Below are positions 7,744 through 17,610 of a DNA stretch of 64,000 bases, piece by piece (position 1 is the stretch's first letter; each line of letters begins with the position of its first letter). Made by a program: the position numbers and the translations under genes. The stretch is from Duganella sp. CF517. GTDB taxonomy: Bacteria; Pseudomonadota; Gammaproteobacteria; Burkholderiales; Burkholderiaceae_D. The notes beneath the pieces were generated by a model. That model had not been told where the DNA came from. It did no database searches and was given only the letters and a program-made list of their open reading frames with translations. The stretch lies in NCBI RefSeq assembly GCF_900110275.1, contig NZ_FODC01000004.1, positions 62,001 through 126,000 on the forward strand, read 5' to 3'.

Positions 7744-8622
7744 ATGGAAGCTTTGATCTGGATCGGCCTGACGGCGCTGGCGATAGCGCTGCCTTTTTAT
7801 GTGCCCCGCTGGCGCCTGCAACGGGTGCTGGCCAAGCCGTTGCCGGCCGAGGCGCAAGCCGTTTTACAGCGCAACATCCCCGTCTACCGCCGCATGACAC
7901 CCGAGTTGCAGCAGCAACTGCAGCGGCTGGTCGTGCAATTTCTACATCAAAAGAAATTCGTCGGCTGCGAAGGCGTCGAGTTGACCGACGAGATGGCCGT
8001 CATCATCGCCGGCCAGGCCTGCCTGTTGCTGCTCAACCGCCCCACCAAAGTCTATCCGGCGCTGCACACCATCCTGGTCTATCCGAGTGAATTCGTGGCG
8101 CGCCGCGCAGAGGTCGGCCCGGGCGGCGTCGTCACGCCGGGACACCAGAGCATGCTGGGCGAATCGTGGGACGACGGCCGCGTCGTGCTGTCGTGGGACG
8201 ACGTGCGGCGCGGCGCCGACGACTGGACCGACGGCCACAACATCGTGCTGCACGAATTCGCGCACCAGCTCGACAGCGAGTCGGGCCGCGCCAACGGCGC
8301 CCCGTATCTGGGCAGCCCGGACAGCTACAGCGAGTGGGCCGAGGTGTTGTCGCGCAATTTCCAGCACCTGCGCCACAGCGCGATGTACCGCCAGCAGAGC
8401 GTGATGGACCATTACGGCGCCACCAATCCGGCCGAGTTCTTCGCCGTCGCCACCGAAACCTTTTTTGAAAAGCCGTACCAGATGGCCGAGCACCACGGCG
8501 AGCTGTTCGCCGAGTTCCTGAAGTATTACCGGGTCGATCCGCGCGAATGGCTGCCGCCGCCGCCGCCGCCGGAAGCGCCGGCCGATGCGCCGTACGCGTG
8601 GAACCCGACCTGGTCGCACTGA
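7744..8622 (+). CDS. mtfA: MtfA-like zinc-dependent peptidase (M90 family)
   Basis: A 292-residue member of the MtfA (Mlc titration factor A) family, peptidase family M90. One N-terminal hydrophobic helix (residues 4-21) anchors it, unlike soluble E. coli MtfA. The zinc site is intact: HEFAH at 170-174 with the catalytic Glu171, and the downstream ligand in NPAEFFAVATE (Glu231 or the Glu seven residues on). Conserved VLSWDDV and LDSESG(R)ANG also match the family. The C-terminus has a proline run (PPPPPP) after WL. In E. coli MtfA binds the glucose repressor Mlc; whether this one does is unknown. Confidence 0.93.
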   Translation: MEALIWIGLTALAIALPFYVPRWRLQRVLAKPLPAEAQAVLQRNIPVYRRMTPELQQQLQRLVVQFLHQKKFVGCEGVELTDEMAVIIAGQACLLLLNRPTKVYPALHTILVYPSEFVARRAEVGPGGVVTPGHQSMLGESWDDGRVVLSWDDVRRGADDWTDGHNIVLHEFAHQLDSESGRANGAPYLGSPDSYSEWAEVLSRNFQHLRHSAMYRQQSVMDHYGATNPAEFFAVATETFFEKPYQMAEHHGELFAEFLKYYRVDPREWLPPPPPPEAPADAPYAWNPTWSH

Positions 8623-8670
8623 ATAGCCGGACCCGGGATTCCGCCCCGGGCTGTCACGGATGAGGCATAA

Positions 8671-10032
<1,362 letters not shown>

Positions 10033-10047
10033 AGGCCGGCCCCGCGC

Positions 10048-11394
10048 TCACTCCGCCTTGGGGTTGCGCACCCAGATCGACAGCCGGCCGCCGGCCTTGG
10101 ATTCGAAATCCTGCACCTGCTGGATCATGCGGGCGTCGAGCGTGTGGTCGACCGTCAGCAGCATCAGGCCGTCGCGGCTGACCAGGTCGCGCGCCAGCAC
10201 CATGCCGGGCAACAGCTCGCCCGACAACACCTCGACCCCGACCACCGCCGCGCTGACGCCGCCGTCCATGATCTGGCGGAACGCCGACACCACGTTCGGG
10301 TCGTAGCGCTTGCCGCTGGCGTCGAGGATCAGCGACTTGGCCTCGTCGGCGCGCAGGTGGCGCTGCACCATGCCGCCCTGTTGCAGGTTGTAATAGTCGA
10401 CCGCCAGCGACAGGATGCGCGCGCCCAGCGGAATGGCCAGCCCGGCCAGGCCGTCGGGGAAGCCGTTGCCGTCGAAGCGTTCGAGCTGGGCGCGCAGGAT
10501 GGCGGCGCTGCCGCGCAACTCCTCGAGCGGCATCAACAGCTCGGCGGCGCGGATCGGATGCTTGCGGAACAGGCCCAGCGCGTCGCCGGCCAGCATCGTC
10601 AGCGGCGTCGACAGCATGTCGTCGCTGAAGCCGATCTTGCCGATGTCGTGCAGCAGCGCGGCGATGAACACGTCCTGGCTTTCCTTGGCGTCGAGCTCGA
10701 GCCGCACGCACAGCTGGCGCGCCAGGTCGGCCACCTGGCGCGCGTGGCCCGGCTGGTTGTGCGCGCGCAGCTCGATCATCGTCGAGAAGATCTTGATGGT
10801 GGTGACGAAATTGGTCTTGAGCTTGTTGTTGGCCGCCACCGTCGCCTCGTGCTCGACCTTGAGCAGCCGGGTGCGCGCCTCGACCTTGGCCTCGAGGCTC
10901 TGGTTGAGCAGCTTGAGCTCCTCGTTCTGGCGCAGCGCCAGCGCCTCCAGCCGCTGCTTGTCGAGTTCGAGCTGGCGCCGTTCCAGCGCGTGGCGCACCA
11001 GCAACAGCATGTCGCTGTCTTCCCACGGCTTGGTGATGTAGCGGTAGATCTCGCCGCAATTGATGGCGTCCTGGATCGACTGGATGTCGGAGTAGCCCGT
11101 CAGCAGGATGCGCAAGGTGTCGGGCCAGCGTTCGCGCACCTTGGCCAGGAAGCGGGCGCCGTCCATCTCCGGCATGCGCATGTCGGAGATGACCAGGTCG
11201 ACCGCCTCCTTCTCCAGCACCGCCAGCCCCGGCGCGCCGCCCTCGGCGGTGAGCACGCGGTAGCCGTTGGCGCGGAACAGGCGCCGCAGCGACGACAGGA
11301 TGTTCGGTTCGTCGTCGACGCACAGCACGGTGGGCGGCGCGGCCGCGGCGTGCGCGGCGAGCGATGGAGTCGGCGGAAGGGGCGGTTGGTTCAT
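10048..11394 (-). CDS. Response regulator with REC and HD-GYP-type output
   Basis: A 448-residue protein: receiver domain at about residues 20-140 with phosphoacceptor Asp71 (VISDMRMPEMDG), a coiled-coil linker, then an HD-GYP-type domain from about 195 on. The HD pair is intact (LLHDIGKIG, His249-Asp250), but the signature GYP reads GFP (DGNGFPDG, 311-313). HD-GYP domains hydrolyse c-di-GMP; the conservative Y-to-F change leaves activity open. A further C-terminal segment of about 90 residues follows. Its ATG overlaps the stop of the kinase gene (ATGA), so kinase and regulator are translationally coupled. The upstream frame runs open through the kinase gene but that part is not homologous. 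Confidence 0.92.
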   Translation of the reverse strand: MNQPPLPPTPSLAAHAAAAPPTVLCVDDEPNILSSLRRLFRANGYRVLTAEGGAPGLAVLEKEAVDLVISDMRMPEMDGARFLAKVRERWPDTLRILLTGYSDIQSIQDAINCGEIYRYITKPWEDSDMLLLVRHALERRQLELDKQRLEALALRQNEELKLLNQSLEAKVEARTRLLKVEHEATVAANNKLKTNFVTTIKIFSTMIELRAHNQPGHARQVADLARQLCVRLELDAKESQDVFIAALLHDIGKIGFSDDMLSTPLTMLAGDALGLFRKHPIRAAELLMPLEELRGSAAILRAQLERFDGNGFPDGLAGLAIPLGARILSLAVDYYNLQQGGMVQRHLRADEAKSLILDASGKRYDPNVVSAFRQIMDGGVSAAVVGVEVLSGELLPGMVLARDLVSRDGLMLLTVDHTLDARMIQQVQDFESKAGGRLSIWVRNPKAE

Positions 11395-12857
11395 GCTGTG
11401 GGGTCCTCGGTGGCGGCGCCATGGCGGATCGGCAGCCGCACGCGGAAGCGGGTACCCTGGCCGAGCGCGGTATCGACGTCGATACGGCCGCTGTGTTTTT
11501 GTACGATGCCGTAGGCCAGCGACAGGCCGAGGCCGGTGCCCTTGCCGATGGCCTTGGTCGTGAAGAACGGGTCGAAGATGCGCGACACGGTTTCCGGCGC
11601 GATGCCGCTGCCGTTGTCGCCGATCTCCAGCCAGACGTGGTCGTCGCCGTCGCGGCCGGTGCGCACGGTGATGCGCCCGCGCTCGTCGCCGATGGCGTGG
11701 GCGGCGTTGACGATCAGGTTCATCACCACCTGGTTGATTTGCAGCGGCAGGCACTGGATGTCGGGGATGGCGCCGTACTCCTTGACGACGTCGGCCTTGT
11801 ATTTGACTTCGTTGCTGACGATGTTCAAGGTCGAGTCGATGCCGCGGTGCAGATCGGCCCAGACCCATTCCTGGTTGGCGTCCACGCGCGAGAAATCCTT
11901 CAAGTCTTGCACGATGTGGCGCACCCGCACGATGCCTTCGCCGGACTCGGCCATCAGGGTCGGGATGTCCTGGCGCAGGAAGTCGAGGTCGATGCGCTCG
12001 CGCAGCGCGCGCAAGGTGGCGGCGTCGGGCGCCGCCAGCGACGGCTCGGCCCTCTGGTAGGCGTCGAGCATGCCGAACAGCTGGTCCAGGTAGTTTTGCA
12101 GCGTGCGGAAATTGGAGAAGATGTAGCCGATCGGATTGTTGATCTCGTGGGCCACGCCGGCGGCCAGCTGGCCGATCGAGGCCAGCTTGTCGGCTTGCAG
12201 CAGCTGCTGCTGGGCGCGCGACAATTGCTGGTTCAGTTCCGTCAACTCCAGGTTGCTGCGGCGCAGCTCGGCCTCGGCCAGCAGGCGCTGGGCGATGTCC
12301 TCCTGCAGCTTGGCGTTGATGTCGGCCAATTGGCCGGTGCGCTTGTCGACCACGTGCTCGAGGTTGTCGTGGGCGCGGCGCAGCGCGTTTTCCGCCACCC
12401 GCCGCTCGGTGACGTCGCGCAAGGTTTCAATGGCGCCGACCACGCGGCCGTTGCCGTCGCGCAGCGGGGCGGCGGTGAAATGCAGCCAGTGGCCGCTGGC
12501 GCCGATGTTGGGGAAGAACTCTTCGACCTCGTAGGCGTCCGGGATCAGCGCCGAGCGCCGGTGCTTGCCGGGATACAGCCGCTCCAGCTCGCTTTCCAGC
12601 CCGGCGGCGCCGGCGATGATGACGTCCGCCAGCAGGGGGCGCGGCCTGGGGTAGAACGCCTGCCAGTGGTTGGCGGTGCCGACCATGTCGGCCTTGGTCC
12701 AGCCCAGCAGCTGCTCGCAGGCGCGGTTCCAGTGGGTGACCACGTGCGCGGTGTCGATGGCGAAGGTGGCCACCGGGTGGCCGTCGAAAAACTCCGACAG
12801 CGCGATGTCCGCCGGGCCGTCCTGTTCGGCTGCGATGGAGGTGGTCGCGTGGCTCAT
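11391..12857 (-). CDS. PAS domain sensor histidine kinase
   Basis: A 488-residue soluble kinase: PAS domain at about residues 22-150 (DGHPVATFAIDTAHVVTHWN to DVTERRVAENAL), a long coiled coil (about 150-225), phosphoacceptor box GVAHEINNP with His237, and an ATPase domain with the N box (NQVVMNLIVNAAHAIG), G1 (DNGSGIAPE) and G2 ([15 protein letters not shown]). It is the fourth gene of the five-gene unit, overlapping HDOD upstream and REC-HD-GYP downstream by 4 nt each. Its kinase core strongly resembles that of the protein encoded at 8671-10032. The HD-GYP regulator next to it is the obvious phosphotransfer partner. Confidence 0.93.
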   Translation of the reverse strand: MSHATTSIAAEQDGPADIALSEFFDGHPVATFAIDTAHVVTHWNRACEQLLGWTKADMVGTANHWQAFYPRPRPLLADVIIAGAAGLESELERLYPGKHRRSALIPDAYEVEEFFPNIGASGHWLHFTAAPLRDGNGRVVGAIETLRDVTERRVAENALRRAHDNLEHVVDKRTGQLADINAKLQEDIAQRLLAEAELRRSNLELTELNQQLSRAQQQLLQADKLASIGQLAAGVAHEINNPIGYIFSNFRTLQNYLDQLFGMLDAYQRAEPSLAAPDAATLRALRERIDLDFLRQDIPTLMAESGEGIVRVRHIVQDLKDFSRVDANQEWVWADLHRGIDSTLNIVSNEVKYKADVVKEYGAIPDIQCLPLQINQVVMNLIVNAAHAIGDERGRITVRTGRDGDDHVWLEIGDNGSGIAPETVSRIFDPFFTTKAIGKGTGLGLSLAYGIVQKHSGRIDVDTALGQGTRFRVRLPIRHGAATEDPTA

Positions 12858-13717
12858 GGCGTCAGGGTCTGGCACATGTCGTGGAACAGTTGCTCGGCCT
12901 CGGCGAAGGTGCTGTCCCAGGCGCCGTCGTCCAGCGCCAGCGCTTGCCATACCTCGAGCGGCAGCGGCGGCACCTGGTCGTCCTCCTGGCCCGACATGTC
13001 GAGCGCGTGGGCCAGGATGTTGGCCATGTAGACCACCATGGTCAGCGTGGGGGCGGCGCGCGCGCCGCCGGTGGCTTGCGCGACGGCCTGGTCGGCCAGG
13101 TGGTGGCCGGCCACGGCCGCCTGTATCTGTTGCGGAAACTTCCAGTGGGACGTCAGCGCGGCGCCGACGGCGGCGTGGTCGATGCCGAACACGGCCAGCT
13201 GGGCGGCCGAGGTGACGCAATCGTGTTCGCGCCGGTAGGCCGCCACGCGCCGGTAGTCGGCCGGAAAGCGGGTGCACAGCACCAGCGTGCCGAGGTCGTG
13301 CAGCAGGCCGGCGGTGAAGGCGGTGTCCGGATTGACGCCCAGGCGCGGCGCCAGCGCGCGCGCGCACACGGCGCTGCCGATGGCGTGGCGCCAGAACGCC
13401 TGGAAGTCGAACTCGATGTCCTTGTCGGGCGTGAAGCTGGCCGTCACCGAACAGGCCGTCACGAGGGTGCGGATGCTGTGGAACCCCAGCACCGAAATCG
13501 CCTGCTGGATGGTGGTGACTTTCGATTGCAGGCCGTAGAACGACGAGTTGGCCAGGCGCAGCGTCTTGGCCGTCAACGCCTGGTCGAGCGCGATCTTGGC
13601 CGCCAGCACGTGGGTGTCGATGTCCTCCCGCTCCATCGTCGCCAGCAGTTCGGCCACCACCGCCGGCAGCGACGGCAGGTCGCGCACGCACTTGATGATG
13701 TCGTCGGCCGCGATCAC
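12854..13717 (-). CDS. HDOD domain signalling protein
   Basis: A 287-residue protein dominated by an HDOD domain (about residues 10-210): the LPSLPAVVAELLATM opening, the RLANSSFYG segment, and LLHDLGTL with His140-Asp141. HDOD proteins are related to HD phosphohydrolases but usually lack the full metal site and work by protein contact in c-di-GMP and two-component pathways. The start is GTG at 13717, overlapping the stop of the 116-aa gene (GTGA); the end overlaps the kinase start (ATGA). The frame continues upstream but only as a shadow of the neighbour. Probably an adaptor between the receiver proteins and the kinase. Confidence 0.9.
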   Translation of the reverse strand: MIAADDIIKCVRDLPSLPAVVAELLATMEREDIDTHVLAAKIALDQALTAKTLRLANSSFYGLQSKVTTIQQAISVLGFHSIRTLVTACSVTASFTPDKDIEFDFQAFWRHAIGSAVCARALAPRLGVNPDTAFTAGLLHDLGTLVLCTRFPADYRRVAAYRREHDCVTSAAQLAVFGIDHAAVGAALTSHWKFPQQIQAAVAGHHLADQAVAQATGGARAAPTLTMVVYMANILAHALDMSGQEDDQVPPLPLEVWQALALDDGAWDSTFAEAEQLFHDMCQTLTP

Positions 13718-14064
13718 GCGGGGTCCCGCTCGCGGTAGGCGCGCAGCACGCGCAGCAACAGCCCGCCGCCCGTTTCCGCGCCGGTGTCGTCGCCGCTGTG
13801 GCGGAACAGCCGCTGCAGCCGTTGCATGCGCAGTTCGCGCTCGCGCGCCAGTTGCGCCGGATCGACCGCGGCCGCTTCCTCCGGCGCCCACACCACGCAG
13901 CGCTCGACGCCGCGCCGGCGCAGCGACGCCAGCATGCTGTCGGTCAGCGCGGCGTCGCGCGGCAGCAGCACGCCGCCGTGGGCGTCGAGCAGGGCGCTGG
14001 CCAGGGTCATGCCGGCGGCGGCCTGGTCGAGGTCGATCTCGGTCGGTTTGGCCGCGGCGTTCAT
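13714..14064 (-). CDS. 116-aa orphan protein inside the c-di-GMP operon
   Basis: A small acidic-to-neutral protein that I do not recognise. It begins with a short lead and a segment resembling the start of HD-GYP or PilZ-like accessory regions (IDLDQAAAGMTLASALLDAHGGVLLPRDAALTDSMLASL is the full extent, residues about 9-47), followed by RRRGVERCVVW and a helical Arg/Glu-rich C-terminus. The pattern 'AGMTLA...DAHGGVLLPRDAxLT...L..RGV' recalls the DUF3391-like or cyclic-diguanylate phosphodiesterase N-terminal module seen before HD-GYP domains. It overlaps EAL-REC-PAS upstream (ATGA) and HDOD downstream (GTGA). Its fixed place suggests a dedicated subunit of the same complex. Confidence 0.8.
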   Translation of the reverse strand: MNAAAKPTEIDLDQAAAGMTLASALLDAHGGVLLPRDAALTDSMLASLRRRGVERCVVWAPEEAAAVDPAQLARERELRMQRLQRLFRHSGDDTGAETGGGLLLRVLRAYRERDPA

Positions 14065-15803
14065 GGCGCTGCTCCGGTCAGGCTCAGCGTGATCAGGCTG
14101 CCGCGCGAGGCCGAGCTCTCGCCCATCGGATACACCACCACCGCGTAGCGGCGGCCGTCGATGTCGACCAGGTGGCAGGTCGGGCCGCTGTCGCGCGGCG
14201 CTTGCGCGCGCGCGGGGCCGGCGGCGCCGGCCGGTGGAAACAGTTGCGGCAGCACGCTGCCGGCCTCGTTGCCCAGCAGCGTGCCGCTGTGGTGGAACAG
14301 GCCCTCGGCGGCGCCGTTGATGAAGGCGATCATGCCGCCGTCGTCCATGCCGATCACCGGCAGCGGCAGATGCTGCAGCACTTCGCGCGCCACGCTCAGG
14401 CTGACCTCGTCGCGCTTGATCTGCCCTTGCTTTTCCAGCAGCAGCTGTTCCAGCTGGCGGTTGGCGGCGGCCAGTTCCAGGTTGGCGCTGCGCACCTCCA
14501 GGTGCAGGCGCTGGTTGTCGTCGGCGATCTCCTTGAGGCGGAACGCCTCGGCCACATGGCCGCGCAGCAAGTCGTCGTCCCACGGCTTGGTCAGGAATTT
14601 ATAGATCGCGCCCTCGTTGACGGCGTCGGTGACCGACTGCAGTTCCGTGTAGCCGGACAGCATGATGCGGATGGTGTCCGGATACTGCTGCCTGGCCTTG
14701 CGCAGGAAATCGGCGCCCAGCATGCCCGGCATGCGCTGGTCGGAGATGATGACGTCGACCGGCTGCCGGGCCAGCAGCTCGAGGCCCTGCTGGCCGTCGT
14801 TGGCGCTGTGGATCTCGTACTGGTCGGCGCGCAGCAGGCGCTTGAGCGCGGAGACGATGTTCGGTTCGTCGTCGACCAGCAGCAGGCGGCGCGGCGGCTT
14901 GTGCATGTGCCGCAGGTGCGGCGCCAGCGCGCGGCCGCTGGTGAGCAGGTGGCCGACCTCGTCGGCCGCGAGCGGCGGGGCGAAGAAATATCCCTGGATC
15001 AGGTCGCACAGATTGCGCCGCAGGAAGTCGCACTGGGCTTCGGTTTCGACGCCCTCGGCCACCACCTTCATCCCCAGGTGGTGCGCCATGGCGATCAAGG
15101 TCTTGCACATGGCCGCGTCGTGGCCGCTGGTGACGACGTCGCGGATGAAGTGGGCGTCGATCTTGAGCGCGTCGAACGGAAAGCGCTTGAGGTTGCTCAG
15201 CGAGGCGTGGCCGGTGCCGAAGTCGTCCAGGGTCAGGCGCAGCCCCGCAGCCTTGAAGCCGGCCAGCAGCGCGTCGCAGTCGGCGCCGGCCTGCGTCAGC
15301 GCGCTCTCGGTCACTTCCAGGGTCAGCATATCGGGCGCGATCCCGCACTCCTTCAGCATGGCGGCCACGGCCGCGCCCAGGGCCGGATCGCGGAACCGGC
15401 TGGGGGCGACGTTGATCGCCACCTTCAAGCTGCTCAGGCCGGCCGCGCGCCACGCGTGCAGGTCGCGGCAGGCCTGGCCCAGCACCCAGTCGTCGATCGC
15501 GCCGGCCAAGCCGGCGGCGTCGGCCAGCGCCAGGAATTCGCGCGCGGCCAGCATACCGTGGACCGGGTGGCGCCAGCGCACCAGCGCCTCCAGGCTGGCG
15601 ACGGCGCCGGTCCGCAGGTCGACCAGCGGCTGGTACAGCAGCACCAGTTGCTCCGACGCCAGCGCCTGCCGCAGACCGGCGCCCGGGTCCCCCTCGTCGG
15701 CCGACGGCGGTGACGCCAGCATCGGCGCGCGCAGGGCGCCGGCGCTATCGTCGCCGACGGAGGCCGGGGCGAGCAGTGACCGCGGGAGTGGAGCGGTGGT
15801 CAT
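14061..15803 (-). CDS. EAL-REC-PAS c-di-GMP phosphodiesterase
   Basis: A 580-residue first gene of a coupled operon, with unusual order. An EAL domain comes first (about residues 40-290) with intact catalytic features: EAL at 72-74, Asn131, Glu163, DDFGTG at 193-198, and AEGVETE; it should hydrolyse c-di-GMP. A receiver domain follows (about 305-425, Asp in VIISDQRMPGM), then a coiled coil and a degenerate PAS-like C-terminus. Receiver control of an N-terminal EAL is inverted relative to common REC-EAL proteins. AGGAA precedes the ATG, and a TATAAT promoter lies about 60 nt upstream. Its stop overlaps the 116-aa gene by 4 nt. Confidence 0.93.
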   Translation of the reverse strand: MTTAPLPRSLLAPASVGDDSAGALRAPMLASPPSADEGDPGAGLRQALASEQLVLLYQPLVDLRTGAVASLEALVRWRHPVHGMLAAREFLALADAAGLAGAIDDWVLGQACRDLHAWRAAGLSSLKVAINVAPSRFRDPALGAAVAAMLKECGIAPDMLTLEVTESALTQAGADCDALLAGFKAAGLRLTLDDFGTGHASLSNLKRFPFDALKIDAHFIRDVVTSGHDAAMCKTLIAMAHHLGMKVVAEGVETEAQCDFLRRNLCDLIQGYFFAPPLAADEVGHLLTSGRALAPHLRHMHKPPRRLLLVDDEPNIVSALKRLLRADQYEIHSANDGQQGLELLARQPVDVIISDQRMPGMLGADFLRKARQQYPDTIRIMLSGYTELQSVTDAVNEGAIYKFLTKPWDDDLLRGHVAEAFRLKEIADDNQRLHLEVRSANLELAAANRQLEQLLLEKQGQIKRDEVSLSVAREVLQHLPLPVIGMDDGGMIAFINGAAEGLFHHSGTLLGNEAGSVLPQLFPPAGAAGPARAQAPRDSGPTCHLVDIDGRRYAVVVYPMGESSASRGSLITLSLTGAAP

Positions 15804-15861
15804 CGGCGTTCCTATTCAAATGCAAGCTGTGGGCTGCAAAATATCTGCCGTCATGCGATCG

Positions 15862-15892
15862 ATTATACGGCCAAGCCACCCATAGTTGTCAT
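15862..15892 (-). promoter_or_regulatory. Probable sigma-70 promoter of the five-gene signalling operon
   Basis: Minus strand: consensus -10 TATAAT (plus-strand ATTATA at 15862-15867) with ATGACA 19 nt upstream, or TGACAA at 18 nt. It would give a leader of roughly 50 nt before the EAL-REC-PAS start. The long spacer suggests a weak or regulated promoter. Confidence 0.55.
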
Positions 15893-16042
15893 CCGGTATC
15901 AACTCGTTGCACACATCGGACACTGGCCGCTCCGGCCCGGCCGCGCCGAACCGGCGCCCTCAGTGCGTAAGCGCACGGAAACGGCGGCCGCGCCGGTGCA
16001 TATTGCGCTGATCGGGCTTCGGCCGAAACCAGGGAGAACAGC

Positions 16043-16597
16043 ATGAGCAATATTATTGCGGGGCATTTCCAGCTACAGGATGAAATCGCGGACGCGCGCA
16101 TCGCCTTGCTGCGCGCCGGCTTCGCCGCCGACCGCATCAGCGCCTTCTACGTCAATCCGCAGGGGCAGCACGACATGTATGAACTCGGCGGCGACCACGA
16201 CAAGTCGCCGGGCGCCAAGGAGACCGACGACGGCGTGGTGCAGGGCGGCGCCACGGGCGCCGTGGCCGGCGCGGTGGCCGGGACCGCCGCGATTCCGGTG
16301 GCCGGCCCGCTGGGTCCGGTGGTCGGCGCGCTGGTCGGCGCCCACGTCGGTTCGCTGTTCAGTTTTTCGAAGATGAAGGACGCCGGCGAGTCGGAGGAGG
16401 GCAGCGCGGAGAACATGCGCGCGCCGCGCAAGTCGGGCATGATGATCGCCGTCGAGGTGGTCGACAGCGGCCAGGAGCAACAGGCGCTTGACGTGCTGCG
16501 CGGCCTGGGCGCCAAGGATGTCGAGCGCGCCGAGGGCAACATCAGCGCCGGCGATTGGCGCGACTTCGACCCCACCTCGCGGCCCGTGCCTGCCTAA
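16043..16597 (+). CDS. Glycine-zipper protein of unknown function
   Basis: A 184-residue protein starting after CAGGGAGAA. Residues 1-55 form an alpha/beta region that looks like a ferredoxin-like fold half (VAGHFQ-type start, ALLRAGFAADRISAFYVN), about 70-112 form a Gly/Ala-rich glycine zipper (GATGAVAGAVAG, GPVVGALVGAHVG), and 130-170 repeat the alpha/beta pattern (GMMIAVEVVDSGQEQQAL, LRGLGAKDVERA). The two flanking parts may pair around a membrane-inserting hairpin, as in 'heat-induced/general stress' glycine-zipper proteins. It is divergent from the signalling operon. Function unknown. Confidence 0.75.
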   Translation: MSNIIAGHFQLQDEIADARIALLRAGFAADRISAFYVNPQGQHDMYELGGDHDKSPGAKETDDGVVQGGATGAVAGAVAGTAAIPVAGPLGPVVGALVGAHVGSLFSFSKMKDAGESEEGSAENMRAPRKSGMMIAVEVVDSGQEQQALDVLRGLGAKDVERAEGNISAGDWRDFDPTSRPVPA

Positions 16598-16701
16598 GCA
16601 GTCGTTGCCGCGGTTGTTGCTTATGCGAGACGGTGGCAGCGCGGGCGCGATTTTCCCGGGGATCGTTGCTACAATCGACCGCTTGCATGGGGGATGCGGC
16701 T

Positions 16702-17064
16702 ATGACACACGCGTGGCTGGTGTTGACGCTGGCGGACGGGCGGGATGTGAGCGCGCCGTCCGAGGCGCAGATGGCGGCCGCGCTGGCCGAACTCTACAGC
16801 GGCGGCGACGCCGGTCCCGACGGCGCCGCCGGCAGCGTTGTGCTGCGCTTCGGCTATGACGACGGCCTCATGTACGAAATGGAGGTCGCCAGCGGCGGCG
16901 CCGTGCGCTTCGCCGAATGGTCCGACCGCGACTGCGAGATCGCCCTGGCCGATCCGCGCACGATGACGGCGCCGGCGCCGGCGGACGCGCTGCGGCTGTG
17001 GCGAATGATGGCGCAGCGCCAGGTGGCGAAAATCCGCAGCCAGCCCTGGCGCGACGGCGGCTGA
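16702..17064 (+). CDS. Uncharacterised 120-aa protein
   Basis: A small soluble protein with no recognised family. The ATG at 16702 has GGGGGAT six bases upstream; an in-frame ATG at 16687 would add five residues. The sequence reads as a beta-rich N-terminal domain (WLVLTLADGRDVSAPS, VVLRFGYDDGLMYEMEV) with a C-terminal helix (ADALRLWRMMAQRQVAKIRSQPW). Codon use is like the neighbours, which supports it being real. Nothing in the context suggests a role. Confidence 0.6.
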   Translation: MTHAWLVLTLADGRDVSAPSEAQMAAALAELYSGGDAGPDGAAGSVVLRFGYDDGLMYEMEVASGGAVRFAEWSDRDCEIALADPRTMTAPAPADALRLWRMMAQRQVAKIRSQPWRDGG

Positions 17065-17133
17065 CCGGTCCACGCGCCAACCGCTCGACGGCTTCACTTT
17101 TCAACGGACGTACTTTTCAACCCGGTTGCGGCC

Positions 17134-17508
17134 TCAACGGCGCCGCTGTTCCATGCGCGTCTGGCACCCGATGCACAGGCGCGCTTCCGGCCGCGCGTCG
17201 AGCCGCGAGAAGCCGATTTCCTCTCCGCAGTTTTCACACAGTCCATAGCTGTCGTCGTCAAACTTGGCCAGTGCCTGCCTGACGGTCGACAATTGTTTGG
17301 TGGTGTGGGCCGCCGTCTCGTGGACGAGGGCGTTGAGCGTGCGCTGGCTGGCGTTGTCGGCCGGCGAGGCTTCGGCCTCGTGCGGCAACGGCAGGCGCAC
17401 GTCGGTGCTGCGGTCCAGATCGTCCGCGAGTTGGCTGAGCAGCGCCTTGCGGGCGCGCTCCAGCCGCGCCTGCAAGGTCCGCCATTGATGTTCGTCCAGT
17501 CCGTTCAT
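17134..17508 (-). CDS. DksA/TraR family zinc finger protein
   Basis: A 124-residue protein with an N-terminal helical coiled coil and a C-terminal C4 zinc finger: Cys91, Cys94, Cys112 and Cys115 (GLCENCGEEI...LCIGCQ), the DksA/TraR arrangement. Family members enter the RNA polymerase secondary channel through the coiled-coil tip; here the tip region has DDLDRSTD but not a clear DxxDxA motif, so (p)ppGpp-linked control is uncertain. At 124 residues it is shorter than DksA (about 150). It runs with the two genes upstream but with a 100-nt gap, so co-transcription is possible, not certain. Confidence 0.88.
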   Translation of the reverse strand: MNGLDEHQWRTLQARLERARKALLSQLADDLDRSTDVRLPLPHEAEASPADNASQRTLNALVHETAAHTTKQLSTVRQALAKFDDDSYGLCENCGEEIGFSRLDARPEARLCIGCQTRMEQRRR

Positions 17509-17610
17509 GCCGCGCGCTCCTTACGTCGTTTGACCGGAGGTGGCGCGGTTTGTTCGGCCCAGCGGCGGGCCGGCGTGGATCCGCGGCGTGGCCGTGCGCC
17601 GGTGCGGACC

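Noticed and set aside
12858..13691. Upstream extension of the PAS kinase frame (11391-13691)
   Set aside because: The extra residues are an out-of-frame reading of the HDOD gene; the ATGA-coupled start at 12857 begins the real protein.
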